NCBI GenBank assembly: GCA_029777935.1
Contig: JAKORH010000072.1
Location: forward strand, 1-16,927
Source of the DNA: Pseudomonadota bacterium
GTDB lineage: Bacteria > Pseudomonadota > Gammaproteobacteria > Burkholderiales > Burkholderiaceae
Direction: 5' to 3'
DNA length: 16,927 nt
A program made the position numbers and the translations under genes. This document shows positions 1-7,511 of this stretch, piece after piece. The notes below the pieces were generated by a model. That model searched no databases. It was given only the letters and a program-made list of their open reading frames with translations, and was not told the origin of the DNA. Numbering within the stretch: position 1 is the first letter of the stretch; each line of letters starts with the position of its first letter.

Positions 1-173
1 ACCTTCGCGAGCCGTGCGGGATCGAGATCGCCGAAGCTCGATCCGGTCGGCGTCATCAACCAGCCGTCGTCGAGCCTGACGCTGATGTTGCCGGTCGAGC
101 CGTGCGTCAGTCCGCGCTCGTACATCGAGCGCGCGACGCGGACGATCTGCTCGCGCAGCTCGATTTCGGTCAC
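1..173 (-). CDS. otnC: 3-oxo-tetronate 4-phosphate decarboxylase (class II aldolase family), partial
   Basis: Only the first 57 codons are present; the gene runs off the left edge. The family is a metal-dependent class II aldolase/adducin-type enzyme that decarboxylates 3-oxo-tetronate 4-phosphate to dihydroxyacetone phosphate and CO2, the last step of threonate/erythronate breakdown. The visible N-terminus reads VTEIELREQIVRVARSMYER, then GLTHGSTGNISVRL and MTPTGSS. The HGSTGN and TPTGSS motifs are the conserved phosphate-binding loops of this superfamily. The GTG start (173-171) overlaps the otnK stop as GTGA, so the two are almost certainly translationally coupled. The otnC name rests on this family match plus the otnK neighbour; other class II aldolases such as L-fuculose-phosphate aldolase share the motifs. 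Confidence 0.85.
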   Translation of the reverse strand, partial: MTEIELREQIVRVARSMYERGLTHGSTGNISVRLDDGWLMTPTGSSFGDLDPARLAK

Positions 174-1450
174 GACGCGACCTCGAACGCCCGCGTGAAG
201 AAGTCCGGCCCGCCGAAGTTGCCTGACTTCAATGCCAGCGCGACCGGCTCGCCATCGACCGAGGTCATCCACGGCACTCCGGGCGCGATCTCGGCGCCGA
301 CCGCGAGCGCCTGGAAGCCGAGCACGTCGGCCAGCGCCTCGACGACCGCGCCTGAGGTTTCGCCGCCGGCGACGACGAAGCGCCGCACGCCTGCGCGCGC
401 CAGCTCGCGCGCGAGATGGCGAAACGCATTCTCGACCAGCGTCGCCGCGCGTTCGCGTCCGAGCGCGGCCTGCGTGCGCGCGAGAACATCCGGCGGCACG
501 GACGCGGCGATCACGAACGGCTGCGCGCCGAGCTGCGCGCGCGCCCACGCGGCCGCGGCCGCCAGTTCGTCGTGACCCGATGCCAACGACTCGACGGAGA
601 GCTGCCGGATCGGCCAGCGCGTGCGCACCTGCGCGAGCTGATCGAGCGTGGCCTGCGAGCAGCTACCGGAGAGGATCACCGCGGGGCCAGCCGGCACGCG
701 CGGCGACAGTCCGCTGCCGCCGCGTGCGCGCGGACTGCGTACGCGCGAACTCACGGCCGCAGCGAGCCCCATCGCCAGCCCCGCCCCGCCCGTGGCGAGC
801 GGCAGGTCGAGCGCGGCCTGCCCGGCCGCGATCAGGTTGGCATCGGCGATCGCATCGAGCACCGCGTGCCGGCAGCCCTGCATGCGCAGTGCCTCCAGCC
901 GCGCGCGGATGGCGTCGGCGCCGGTGTCGACGTCGGCGAACGGCACGAGGCCCACGCGATGCGGCGTCTGCGCCTGCAGCACGCGCACGAGGTTCGCGTC
1001 GGTCATCGGCGTCAGCGGATGGTGGCGCATGCTCGACTCCGACAGCAGCACGTCACCGACGAACAGGTGCCCGAGGTAAACGGTGCGCCGGTTGCGCGGA
1101 TACGCGGGCGTGGCGGGCACGATCGGCGCCGCGAGCGCATCGGCGAGCGCGTCGGTGAACGGGCCGATATTGCCGGCTGGCGTGGAGTCGAAGGTCGAGC
1201 AGTACTTGAAGTAGATGCGCTCGGCGCCGTGCGTGCGCAGCCACGCGAGCGAACCGAGAGCCAGCGCGCACGCTTCGCTCGCCGCGATCGTGCGCGACTT
1301 CAGGGCGACCACGACCGCATCGACGTCAGGCGCCGCCAGCGCCGCGCCCGGCACCCCGTTGATCTGCACGACTGCCAGCCCCTCGCGCCGCAGCGTGACC
1401 GCGAGATCCGTCGCGCCCGTCAGATCGTCCGCGATGCAGCCCAGCAGCAT
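170..1450 (-). CDS. otnK: 3-oxo-tetronate kinase (DUF1537/four-carbon acid sugar kinase)
   Basis: Cytoplasmic kinase of 426 aa that phosphorylates 3-oxo-tetronate (from D- or L-threonate or erythronate) at the 4-position, supplying the OtnC substrate. The N-terminal domain opens with MLLGCIADDLTGATDLA, the hallmark of the family, followed by YFKYCSTFDST and GHLFVGDVLLSESSMRHHP. A proline/arginine-rich linker leads to the C-terminal nucleotide-binding domain with ILSGSCS, VAGGETSGAV and the terminal LKSGNFGG. In-frame ATGs at 1522 and 1492 would lengthen the protein, but 1450 is chosen because family members begin right at this motif and because a terminator-like hairpin occupies 1470-1507. 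No convincing Shine-Dalgarno precedes 1450. Its stop overlaps the otnC start by 4 nt. Substrate stereochemistry cannot be read from sequence. Confidence 0.9.
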   Translation of the reverse strand: MLLGCIADDLTGATDLAVTLRREGLAVVQINGVPGAALAAPDVDAVVVALKSRTIAASEACALALGSLAWLRTHGAERIYFKYCSTFDSTPAGNIGPFTDALADALAAPIVPATPAYPRNRRTVYLGHLFVGDVLLSESSMRHHPLTPMTDANLVRVLQAQTPHRVGLVPFADVDTGADAIRARLEALRMQGCRHAVLDAIADANLIAAGQAALDLPLATGGAGLAMGLAAAVSSRVRSPRARGGSGLSPRVPAGPAVILSGSCSQATLDQLAQVRTRWPIRQLSVESLASGHDELAAAAAWARAQLGAQPFVIAASVPPDVLARTQAALGRERAATLVENAFRHLARELARAGVRRFVVAGGETSGAVVEALADVLGFQALAVGAEIAPGVPWMTSVDGEPVALALKSGNFGGPDFFTRAFEVAS

Positions 1451-1469
1451 GCGCGCGAGTGTGCCACGG

Positions 1470-1507
1470 AAAAGAGGAAGGGCCAGCGCCATTGCTGCGG
1501 CTGGCCC
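1470..1507 (-). terminator. Rho-independent-type terminator downstream of the single-domain usp gene
   Basis: Read on the minus strand, GGGCCAGC and GCTGGCCC form a perfect 8-bp GC-rich stem with a 12-nt loop, followed at once by TTCCTCTTTT. It lies 40 nt beyond the usp stop codon and 20 nt before the otnK start. It should limit read-through from tcdA/usp into otnK, and argues that otnK translation does not begin upstream of 1450. Confidence 0.6.
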
Positions 1508-1514
1508 CTCCGTG

Positions 1515-1560
1515 GCGGGCACGGATGCCCGCTCGAGATGGTCTATCTACCGATAGACCA
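1515..1560 (-). other. Two tandem RNA hairpins at the usp 3' end
   Basis: TGGTCTATC (1539-1547) and GATAGACCA (1552-1560) form a perfect 9-bp stem with a 4-nt loop that includes the usp stop codon. Next to it GCGGGC (1515-1520) and GCCCGC (1527-1532) form a 6-bp stem. Neither has a T-tract, so by themselves they look like mRNA 3'-end stabilising structures; the terminator at 1470-1507 follows. Confidence 0.45.
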
Positions 1561-1981
1561 GAACCGGGATCGTGCTGTGCGTCAGTACTTTCTGCGTTTC
1601 ACTCCCAAGCAAGACGGCGCTCAGGCCGCGCCGGCCGTGCGACGCCATGAAGATCGCGTCGCAGTCATTGCTCCTTGCCGTTTCGATGATCGCCTCGTAC
1701 GGCGAGAACGAGCGCACGATCTTCGCCTCGGCCTCGACCCCCGCTGCCTTGGCCGCGCCCGCGAGCGCGTCCAGCCGCTCCTGCGCGACCTTGGTCATCC
1801 GTGCTTCGTAGTCCTCGAACGATTCGGGACGGTACTCCGACAGCGACGAGTACGAGTACGGCTCGACCACCGTCATGCCGAGGATCCTGGCTCCGAGCCG
1901 CTTCGCCATGTCGATCGCGCCGGCGATGGCGCGCGACGACAACTCGGAACCATCGGTCGGCAGAAGGATCTTCTTGAACAT
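1547..1981 (-). CDS. Universal stress protein, single UspA domain
   Basis: A 144-aa cytoplasmic UspA-fold protein. The N-terminus MFKKILLPTDGSELS is the first strand and phosphate-proximal loop of the family. Near the C-terminus MASHGRRGLSAVLLGS fits the ATP-binding pattern G-2x-G-9x-G(S/T), except that the first glycine is alanine, and the protein ends in the usual PVLVY strand. The ATG at 1981 is chosen over the one at 1993 because GGAG lies 6 nt upstream of it and because the family begins at this point; the longer form adds only MERG. The gene follows tcdA by 24 nt and could be co-transcribed with it, but a probable FNR-type promoter inside the end of tcdA (2008-2049) would allow separate induction. 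Hairpins and a terminator follow the stop. Confidence 0.9.
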   Translation of the reverse strand: MFKKILLPTDGSELSSRAIAGAIDMAKRLGARILGMTVVEPYSYSSLSEYRPESFEDYEARMTKVAQERLDALAGAAKAAGVEAEAKIVRSFSPYEAIIETARSNDCDAIFMASHGRRGLSAVLLGSETQKVLTHSTIPVLVYR

Positions 1982-2005
1982 TCCTCGCTCCATCAGCAGT
2001 CGAAT

Positions 2006-2821
2006 TCATCCTAGGCTGGGCACTGCGTCGGCTTGTTGACTGCGATCAACGGCCTGCGCCAGCCACCGCAGCGCCGCGGCCGCGGCCGCGAAGCCGAGCG
2101 GCGCGGTCACCGCCACGCTCGATCCGTAGCCGGCGCAGGCCAGCCGCGCGGCCGGATCGCAGTCCTCGGAAGGCGCACGTACCGGTTCGTCCGAGAACAC
2201 CGCGATGATGCCGAACTTCGGCGTGCGGCGCGCGCCTTCGCGCGGGAAACCATGCTGCCGGCGCAGCCGATAGCGCAGCTTCGACAGCAGCGGGTCGCCG
2301 TGCGCGCGCGCCAGATCGTCCTGCCGGATACGCGTCGGATCGATGCGGCCGCCCGCCGCGCCGCAGGTGACGACCGCGATGCGCCGGACGCGGCAATGCG
2401 CGATCAGCGCGGCCTTGGCCGACACCTGGTCGATGCAGTCGATCACGATGTCCGCGGCCGGCAGCGCGGTGGCGGCGTTTTCGGCGGTGATGAATTCCTC
2501 GATCGTCGTCACGCGACAGGCGGGATTGATCTGCGCGATTCGCTGCGCCATCGCCAGCACCTTGGCCTTGCCGAACTCGTCGCCGAGTGCGTGAATCTGC
2601 CGGTTGGCGTTGCTCTCGGCCACGTGATCCAGATCGATCAGCGTCAGCGCGCCCACGCCGCTGCGCGCCAGCGCCTCGGCCGTCCACGAGCCCACGCCGC
2701 CGATGCCGATCACCGCCGCGTGCGCACGCGTGAAGCGCTCGTAGGCTGCGCCGCCATACAGCCGCGCCACGCCGCCGAAGCGGCGCTGCAGGTCGGCGTC
2801 GGGCGCGTCGGTGAGGTTCAT
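2006..2821 (-). CDS. tcdA: tRNA threonylcarbamoyladenosine dehydratase (ThiF/E1-like)
   Basis: A 271-aa ATP-dependent enzyme that converts t6A37 to the cyclic form ct6A37 in ANN-decoding tRNAs, usually working with the CsdA/CsdE sulfur-relay proteins. The ThiF-type Rossmann fold begins with VIGIGGVGSW (residues 38-46), then LIDLDHV and NANRQIHALG (73-82), the ATP-binding arginine motif. PTRIRQDDLARAHGDPL and the FGIIAVFSDEPV strand are specific to the TcdA/CsdL branch rather than to ThiF or MoeB. No CxxC zinc pairs of MoeB type are seen. Longer reading upstream of 2821 is rejected because it translates a palindromic repeat. TACAAT stands 6 nt before the ATG, so the transcript may be leaderless. 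The last codons carry the FNR-type box for usp. Confidence 0.92.
   Translation of the reverse strand: MNLTDAPDADLQRRFGGVARLYGGAAYERFTRAHAAVIGIGGVGSWTAEALARSGVGALTLIDLDHVAESNANRQIHALGDEFGKAKVLAMAQRIAQINPACRVTTIEEFITAENAATALPAADIVIDCIDQVSAKAALIAHCRVRRIAVVTCGAAGGRIDPTRIRQDDLARAHGDPLLSKLRYRLRRQHGFPREGARRTPKFGIIAVFSDEPVRAPSEDCDPAARLACAGYGSSVAVTAPLGFAAAAAALRWLAQAVDRSQQADAVPSLG
2008..2049 (-). promoter_or_regulatory. FNR/Anr-type box with class II -10 for the usp gene
   Basis: On the minus strand TTGATCGCAGTCAA (2049-2036) matches the FNR/Anr/Dnr consensus TTGAT-N4-ATCAA at 9 of 10 fixed positions. Twenty-two bases further is TAGGAT (2013-2008), a 4/6 match to a -10 hexamer. This puts the box centre at -41.5 from the predicted transcript start near 2001, the standard class II activator position. 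The start lies 20 nt before the usp ATG. The box is inside the tcdA coding sequence. The motif and spacing are seen; the binding protein is inferred. Confidence 0.6.
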
Positions 2822-2841
2822 GAATCGATTGTATTGAGGGT

Positions 2842-2940
2842 GTCGCCCCGGCGCAGAGCCTGCCCCGGCAGGCGGTAGGCCGGGGCCGGGGCCCAAGTTT
2901 CGACGCACGCAAATTGGGCCCCGGCCTTCACCGGGGTGAC
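2842..2940. repeat. 99-bp REP-like palindromic element between tcdA and ygiQ
   Basis: Outer ends GTCGCCCCGG (2842-2851) and CCGGGGTGAC (2931-2940) are inverted with one mismatch. Inside, GGCCGGGGCCCAA (2884-2896) and TTGGGCCCCGGCC (2914-2926) form a perfect 13-bp stem with a short loop, and GCCTGCC/GGCAGGC (2858-2873) forms a separate 7-bp hairpin. In translation it gives the HPGEGRGP peptide that I recall as a sign of a dispersed palindrome in many proteobacteria. It fills nearly all of the divergent intergenic region. Confidence 0.75.
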
Positions 2941-2951
2941 GAGCGCCGATA

Positions 2952-5258
2952 ATGTCCGTCATGACTGCGATTGCTCCGCCCGCCGCCCGACCGCTGACCA
3001 GCTACCGCCCGTACTGGCCGAAGCGCTTCGGCACCGCGCCGTTCCTGCCGATGTCGCGCGCCGAGATGGAGGCGCTCGGATGGGACAGCTGCGACATCGT
3101 GATCGTCACCGGCGACGCGTATATCGATCACCCGAGCTTCGGCATGGCGATCATCGGCCGCGTACTCGAGGCGCAGGGCTTCCGCGTCGGCATCATCGCG
3201 CAGCCTGACTGGCACTCGGCGGAACCGTTCGCCGCGCTCGGCCGGCCGAACCTGTTCTTCGGCGTCACCGCCGGCAACATGGACTCGATGATCAACCGCT
3301 ACACCGCGGACCGGAAGATCCGCAGCGACGACGCGTACACGCCGGGCGGCGTGAGCGGCAAGCGGCCGGATCGCGGCGCGCTCGTCTACGCGCAGCGCTG
3401 TCGCGAGGCGTTTGCCGACGTGCCGATCGTGCTCGGCGGCATTGAGGCGTCGCTGCGCCGGATCGCGCACTACGACTACTGGCAGGACAAGGTGCGACGC
3501 TCGATCCTCGTCGACGCCAAGGCCGACCTGCTGCTCTTCGGCAACGCGGAGCGCGCCATCGTCGAAATCGCGCACCGGCTCGCCGCGCGCGAGCCGATCG
3601 AATCGATCACCGACGTGCGCGGCACCGCGTTCATGCGCCGCACCGGCGACCGGACCGCGCAAGGCTGGTTCGAGATCGATTCCACCGAGATCGATACGCC
3701 GGGGCGCGTCGACGATCGCGTCAGTCCGTATCTGCAGCGCACTTCGCCCTCACCCCAACCCCTCTCCCGGAGGGAGAGGGGCTTGCATCCCTCTCCCTCC
3801 GGGAGAGACGAGGGTGAGGGAAACTGCGCCGACGCCATCCCAACGCAGCCGATCAACTTCGTCCGGCCAGCCAAAGGCAAGGTCGCGCCTCCCCCGCGCG
3901 AGCGCACGGTGATCCGCCTGCCTTCGTACGAGCAGGTGAAGAGCGATCCGGTGCTGTACGCGCACGCCAGCCGCGTGCTGCACCAGGAGACCAACCCTGG
4001 CAATGCGCGCGCGCTGGTGCAGGCGCACGGTGACCGCGACTTGTGGCTGAATCCGCCGCCGGTTCCGCTGACCACCGCGGAAATGGATCACGTGTTCGAC
4101 CGCCCGTATGCGCGTGCGCCGCACCCGCGATACGGCAGTGCCAGGATCCCCGCGTGGGAGATGATCCGATTCTCGGTCAACATCATGCGCGGCTGCTTCG
4201 GCGGCTGCACGTTCTGCTCGATCACCGAGCACGAGGGCCGCATCATCCAGAGCCGCTCGGAGGACTCGATCATCGGCGAGATCGAGGCGATCCGCGACCG
4301 CGTCAAGGGTTTCACCGGCGTCATCTCCGACCTCGGCGGCCCGACCGCGAACATGTACCGCATCGCGTGCCGGAGCCGCGAGATCGAGGCCGCGTGCCGC
4401 AAGCCGAGCTGCGTCTACCCCGGCATCTGCCCGAACCTGAACACCGATCACTCGGCGCTCATTCACCTCTATCGCCGGGCGCGCGCGCTGCCCGGCATCA
4501 AGAAAATCCTGATCGGCTCCGGCGTGCGCTACGACCTCGCGCTCGAATCGCCCGCGTACGTGCGCGAACTGGCCACGCACCACGTCGGCGGGTATCTGAA
4601 GATCGCGCCCGAGCACACCGAGGAAGGGCCGCTCGCGAAGATGATGAAGCCGGGCATCGGCGCCTACGACCGCTTCAAGCAGTTGTTCGACGCCGCGAGC
4701 CAGGCGGCCGGCAAGGAGCAGTACCTGATCCCCTACTTCATCGCCGCGCACCCGGGCACGAGCGACGAAGACATGATGAACCTCGCGCTGTGGCTGAAGA
4801 AGAACGGCTTCCGCGCCGACCAGGTGCAGACGTTCTATCCGTCACCGATGGCCACCGCCACCGCGATGTACCACTCCGGCCGCAATCCACTGAAGAAGAT
4901 CACGCGCCTGATGACGCAAGACAGCGAGCGCGTCGACATCGTGCGCGGCGAGCGCCGGCGCCGGCTGCACAAGGCATTCCTGCGCTATCACGACCCGAAC
5001 AACTGGCCGCTGCTGCGGGAGGCGCTGCGAGCGATGAGACGTGACGACCTGATCGGCAGCGGCAAGAAACACCTGGTGCCGGCGTGGCAGCCGAAGACCG
5101 ACGGCGGCTACCACAGCGCGCGGCGCAAGAATTCGACACCGAAAGGCGCGAGGACGCCGGAGTTGGCGAAGGGACGGATCCTGACGCAGCACACGGGGCT
5201 GCCGCCGCGGCAACTGCACGCAGCGGCGCCGAAGGCCGGATCGCGGAAGCCGCGGTAG
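2952..5258 (+). CDS. ygiQ: YgiQ family radical SAM protein (UPF0313)
   Basis: A 768-aa protein of unknown substrate, close to the E. coli YgiQ length of about 740. The N-terminal domain carries [20 protein letters not shown] and [19 protein letters not shown]. The radical SAM cluster is [17 protein letters not shown], with Cys415, Cys419 and Cys422 as the CxxxCxxC ligands of a 4Fe-4S centre that cleaves S-adenosylmethionine. Further family blocks are [27 protein letters not shown] and [16 protein letters not shown]; the C-terminal tail is basic and low in complexity. Residues about 266-290 ([13 protein letters not shown] and following) come from an inserted palindromic repeat and have no counterpart in the E. 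coli protein; they lie in a variable linker, so function may survive. The start may be 2952 or the ATG at 2961. GATAAT (2948-2953) lies directly upstream of the second. Confidence 0.95.
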   Translation: MSVMTAIAPPAARPLTSYRPYWPKRFGTAPFLPMSRAEMEALGWDSCDIVIVTGDAYIDHPSFGMAIIGRVLEAQGFRVGIIAQPDWHSAEPFAALGRPNLFFGVTAGNMDSMINRYTADRKIRSDDAYTPGGVSGKRPDRGALVYAQRCREAFADVPIVLGGIEASLRRIAHYDYWQDKVRRSILVDAKADLLLFGNAERAIVEIAHRLAAREPIESITDVRGTAFMRRTGDRTAQGWFEIDSTEIDTPGRVDDRVSPYLQRTSPSPQPLSRRERGLHPSPSGRDEGEGNCADAIPTQPINFVRPAKGKVAPPPRERTVIRLPSYEQVKSDPVLYAHASRVLHQETNPGNARALVQAHGDRDLWLNPPPVPLTTAEMDHVFDRPYARAPHPRYGSARIPAWEMIRFSVNIMRGCFGGCTFCSITEHEGRIIQSRSEDSIIGEIEAIRDRVKGFTGVISDLGGPTANMYRIACRSREIEAACRKPSCVYPGICPNLNTDHSALIHLYRRARALPGIKKILIGSGVRYDLALESPAYVRELATHHVGGYLKIAPEHTEEGPLAKMMKPGIGAYDRFKQLFDAASQAAGKEQYLIPYFIAAHPGTSDEDMMNLALWLKKNGFRADQVQTFYPSPMATATAMYHSGRNPLKKITRLMTQDSERVDIVRGERRRRLHKAFLRYHDPNNWPLLREALRAMRRDDLIGSGKKHLVPAWQPKTDGGYHSARRKNSTPKGARTPELAKGRILTQHTGLPPRQLHAAAPKAGSRKPR
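3747..3820. repeat. Palindromic repeat inserted in frame within ygiQ
   Basis: Ends CCCTCACCC (3747-3755) and GGGTGAGGG (3812-3820) are perfectly inverted. Between them are two hairpins: CCCCTCTCCC/GGGAGAGGGG (3759-3781, 3-nt loop) and CTCTCCC/GGGAGAG (3791-3807, 3-nt loop). I recognise this as a dispersed element common between genes in beta- and gammaproteobacteria. Here it is read through as the [13 protein letters not shown] peptide. Confidence 0.8.
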
Positions 5259-5371
5259 CGCAAGTTGTTTCGCGAACGCCTTGTGCATTCCAATTCACGC
5301 GGCGGACGCGGTTGCCTCGACCGCGAGACGCACGGATGAGGCGGGACGCGCCCAGTGGCGCGAACCCCCGC

Positions 5372-7387
5372 TCACCACTTCACCGCGTTGACCTGCCCCT
5401 CGGCCCAGTAGTACACGAAGTCGTCGACCTGCACCGAGCGGTCGTCGCTCAGGTCGTACGGATTGGCGGACGTGAGCGGCGGCACCATCGACAGCGCAGC
5501 CAGCATGCGCGCGGTCGGATCGATCTCGAAGCGCTGCAGGCCGCGTCGGGCGGCGGAAGAAGCGCCGGCGGTCGCGACCAGCGGCAGACCCACGCGCACG
5601 ACGCCGTTGCGCGCGAGAAAGCTGACGCCATGGCGCGAGAAGTCGAGTCCGCTCGCGCTGCCGGCGCCGCCGAAGGTCAACGCTGCAAGCTCGCTGGGCT
5701 GCGCCGGCCCCGCGACGTCGAACAGAGCAACCTTCACTCCACCGACGCGACCGTCCGCGGTCGCGTCCTTGCCGACGCCGAGCAGCAGGCCGTTGTCGAT
5801 AGGGAACAGGTAGTCGGAGAAGCCGGCGGTCAGCAGTTCGCCCGCGACCTTCGGATCGGCGGGGTCGGCGAGATCGAGCACGTACATCGGATCGATACGG
5901 CGGAACGTCACGAGATAGCCGCGCGCGCCGAGGAAGCGCACCGCGTACACCTGTTCGTCCGGCTTGCCGAGCGGCTGCGGCCGCTTGTCGTTCGGCAAGC
6001 GCGCGACGAGATCGAGCCGCCGGGCGGTGCCCGATTCGCGCAGGATCGACAGCCGCGCGGGCGAAGGTGCGGTGGCATCCGGTGTCGCGCCCCAGCCGAG
6101 CGATGCGGTGTAGGTGAGCACGCGCAGGTCATCGCCCCACTCGCTCATCCGGTACGAGCGCTTCTGCAGATCCCAGCCGAGGTTGCCGGCAACTTCGCCC
6201 GAGCCCCGGTAGTCGATCGTTCCGGCGCCGAGAGCGAACTTGTGCAGATCGGTCGTGGCATCCGGTGCGAAACGCGGCAACGGTGCGGCGAAGTCGTACG
6301 CGTAGCGCGTCGTCGCCAGATACAGGTTCGTGCTCGACATGTACAGCGCCTCGCTGCCGCCGGCGAAGCAGCGGCTGATCGTGCCTCCGCCCGCCAGATC
6401 GAGCACGGTGATGGTGGTGATTTCGATGCCGAGCGACGCGTTGGCCGGCTGCAGGAAGCAGTCCGTCTCCGCCGTCAGCAGGCGCGGCGCGGCATTGCCG
6501 ACAGCGATCGTAGGGAGCAGGTCGGTCGCCTTCAGGCGTGCGATCTGCAGATCGCGTTCGCTCTGCGGCGCGTTCGCGGGCCAGATGTCGACCGGCAGTT
6601 GCGGCGAATGCTGGGTGACCAGGATCAGTTTCGGGCCGATGCGCCGGCTGCCGATCAGTCGCCCGTCGATGCGAATGCGCTCTTCCAGCACGGGTGCCGA
6701 CGGATCGCCGACATCGATGCGATCGATCCACACCGATGGCTTCTGATAGATCGGCGCCACCGGAAACAGCGCCGCGACACTGCAGGTCACGCCGCCGCAC
6801 ACGTCGAGCGGATATGGCGTCTGCGTGCTGCCGAGCACCGCCACCCGCTTCAAGTCCGACGCGTAATACATGCCCTCGGCGAACGAAACCGCGCCGCTTT
6901 CGCCCGCCAGGCTGACGCTCGCCAGCGCATCGAGTCCGCCGTCGGCGCGCCGTTGCTGCAACTGCACCCGGGCGACCTCTACGCTCGGGCCCGATGCGGG
7001 CTGACGCGCCAGCGCGATCAGCAGCACACCGTCGGTCTCGAGCAGGTCGTCTTCATCGACGCCGGTCTCCTGCACCGTCGTGTCGGAGTAGGTTGCTGCC
7101 GCGACCGCCGGCGCGGCGGCACCGGCGCTGCTGCCGCTCGCCGGCGCCAGCACGACGCCGATCGCCGGTGCGGCCGGACTCAGCAGGCGCTGCTGCGCGC
7201 GCTTGCCGAGCATGGTCTTCACGTAGTCGAGCAGTTCGCCGCTGCGGGCCGGCACCAGCGCGCCGGCGGCGCTCTGCTCGCCGCCGGGCGGCGCGACCGA
7301 CTGCGTGCCGCCTCCGCACGCCGCCAGCAGCGCGCAGCCGACAATCCAGGCCGTCCAGTTCAGCGTGACCTGAGCGCTCCGCTTCAT
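5372..7387 (-). CDS. Beta-propeller domain lipoprotein (PF09826-type)
   Basis: A 671-aa predicted outer-membrane lipoprotein. The signal peptide MKRSAQVTLNWTAWIVG runs into the lipobox LLAAC with Cys24 as the lipidation site and Gly at +2, which favours the outer membrane. After a Gly/Ala-rich linker comes TTVQETGVDEDDLLETDG, the entry motif of the family annotated as secreted proteins with a C-terminal beta-propeller domain. Propeller blade motifs follow, including YVLDLADPADPKVAGELLTA and YLFPIDNGLLLGVGKD. The ATG at 7387 is chosen over the GTG at 7393 because a run of G (GGGGGGTG) lies about 5 nt upstream. The gene ends convergently with ygiQ after a 113-bp gap and starts divergently from the DUF6502 gene, with a 19-bp palindrome between. 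Family function is unknown to me. Confidence 0.85.
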   Translation of the reverse strand: MKRSAQVTLNWTAWIVGCALLAACGGGTQSVAPPGGEQSAAGALVPARSGELLDYVKTMLGKRAQQRLLSPAAPAIGVVLAPASGSSAGAAAPAVAAATYSDTTVQETGVDEDDLLETDGVLLIALARQPASGPSVEVARVQLQQRRADGGLDALASVSLAGESGAVSFAEGMYYASDLKRVAVLGSTQTPYPLDVCGGVTCSVAALFPVAPIYQKPSVWIDRIDVGDPSAPVLEERIRIDGRLIGSRRIGPKLILVTQHSPQLPVDIWPANAPQSERDLQIARLKATDLLPTIAVGNAAPRLLTAETDCFLQPANASLGIEITTITVLDLAGGGTISRCFAGGSEALYMSSTNLYLATTRYAYDFAAPLPRFAPDATTDLHKFALGAGTIDYRGSGEVAGNLGWDLQKRSYRMSEWGDDLRVLTYTASLGWGATPDATAPSPARLSILRESGTARRLDLVARLPNDKRPQPLGKPDEQVYAVRFLGARGYLVTFRRIDPMYVLDLADPADPKVAGELLTAGFSDYLFPIDNGLLLGVGKDATADGRVGGVKVALFDVAGPAQPSELAALTFGGAGSASGLDFSRHGVSFLARNGVVRVGLPLVATAGASSAARRGLQRFEIDPTARMLAALSMVPPLTSANPYDLSDDRSVQVDDFVYYWAEGQVNAVKW

Positions 7388-7414
7388 GTGCACCCCCCGT
7401 GCCGGCGTGCGGCG

Positions 7415-7444
7415 TTGACACTATGTGGGATAATATCCCACAAT
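7415..7444 (+). promoter_or_regulatory. Promoter with embedded 19-bp palindromic operator candidate
   Basis: TGTGGGATAATATCCCACA (7424-7442) has two perfect 9-bp arms around one central base. It lies between a consensus -35 TTGACA (7415-7420) and a -10-like CACAAT (7439-7444, 18-bp spacer) reading toward the DUF6502 gene, the classic position for a repressor. On the other strand the palindrome contains TATTAT, a possible -10 for the propeller lipoprotein. I do not recognise the regulator. Confidence 0.55.
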
Positions 7445-7511
7445 GCCGGCGCGGCGGTCATCGCGGCAACGCGCTAATCACCTCGCCGCAGCTACAGCCA
7501 GGCGGAGGTCG

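Noticed and set aside
416..2014. Long plus-strand open frame opposite otnK and usp
   Set aside because: It is Arg-rich, shows no family motif, and mirrors two clear minus-strand genes; such frames are common in GC-rich DNA.
2822..2962. N-terminal extension of tcdA up to 2962
   Set aside because: It translates the palindromic repeat (HPGEGRGP peptide), and the ThiF-type fold needs only the part from 2821.
5307..5325. CGCGGT/ACCGCG inverted repeat between convergent ygiQ and the propeller gene as a terminator
   Set aside because: Only 6 bp with a 7-nt loop and no T-tract, which is expected by chance in GC-rich DNA.
7415..7436. TTGACA plus TAATAT as a promoter pair
   Set aside because: The spacer is only 10 nt; the 18-nt spacing to CACAAT is more reasonable.
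5084..7477. Very long plus-strand open frame (797 codons) opposite the propeller lipoprotein
   Set aside because: Arg/Ala-rich composition without motifs, and it overlaps the end of ygiQ. The minus-strand frame has a lipobox, family motifs and a ribosome-binding site.
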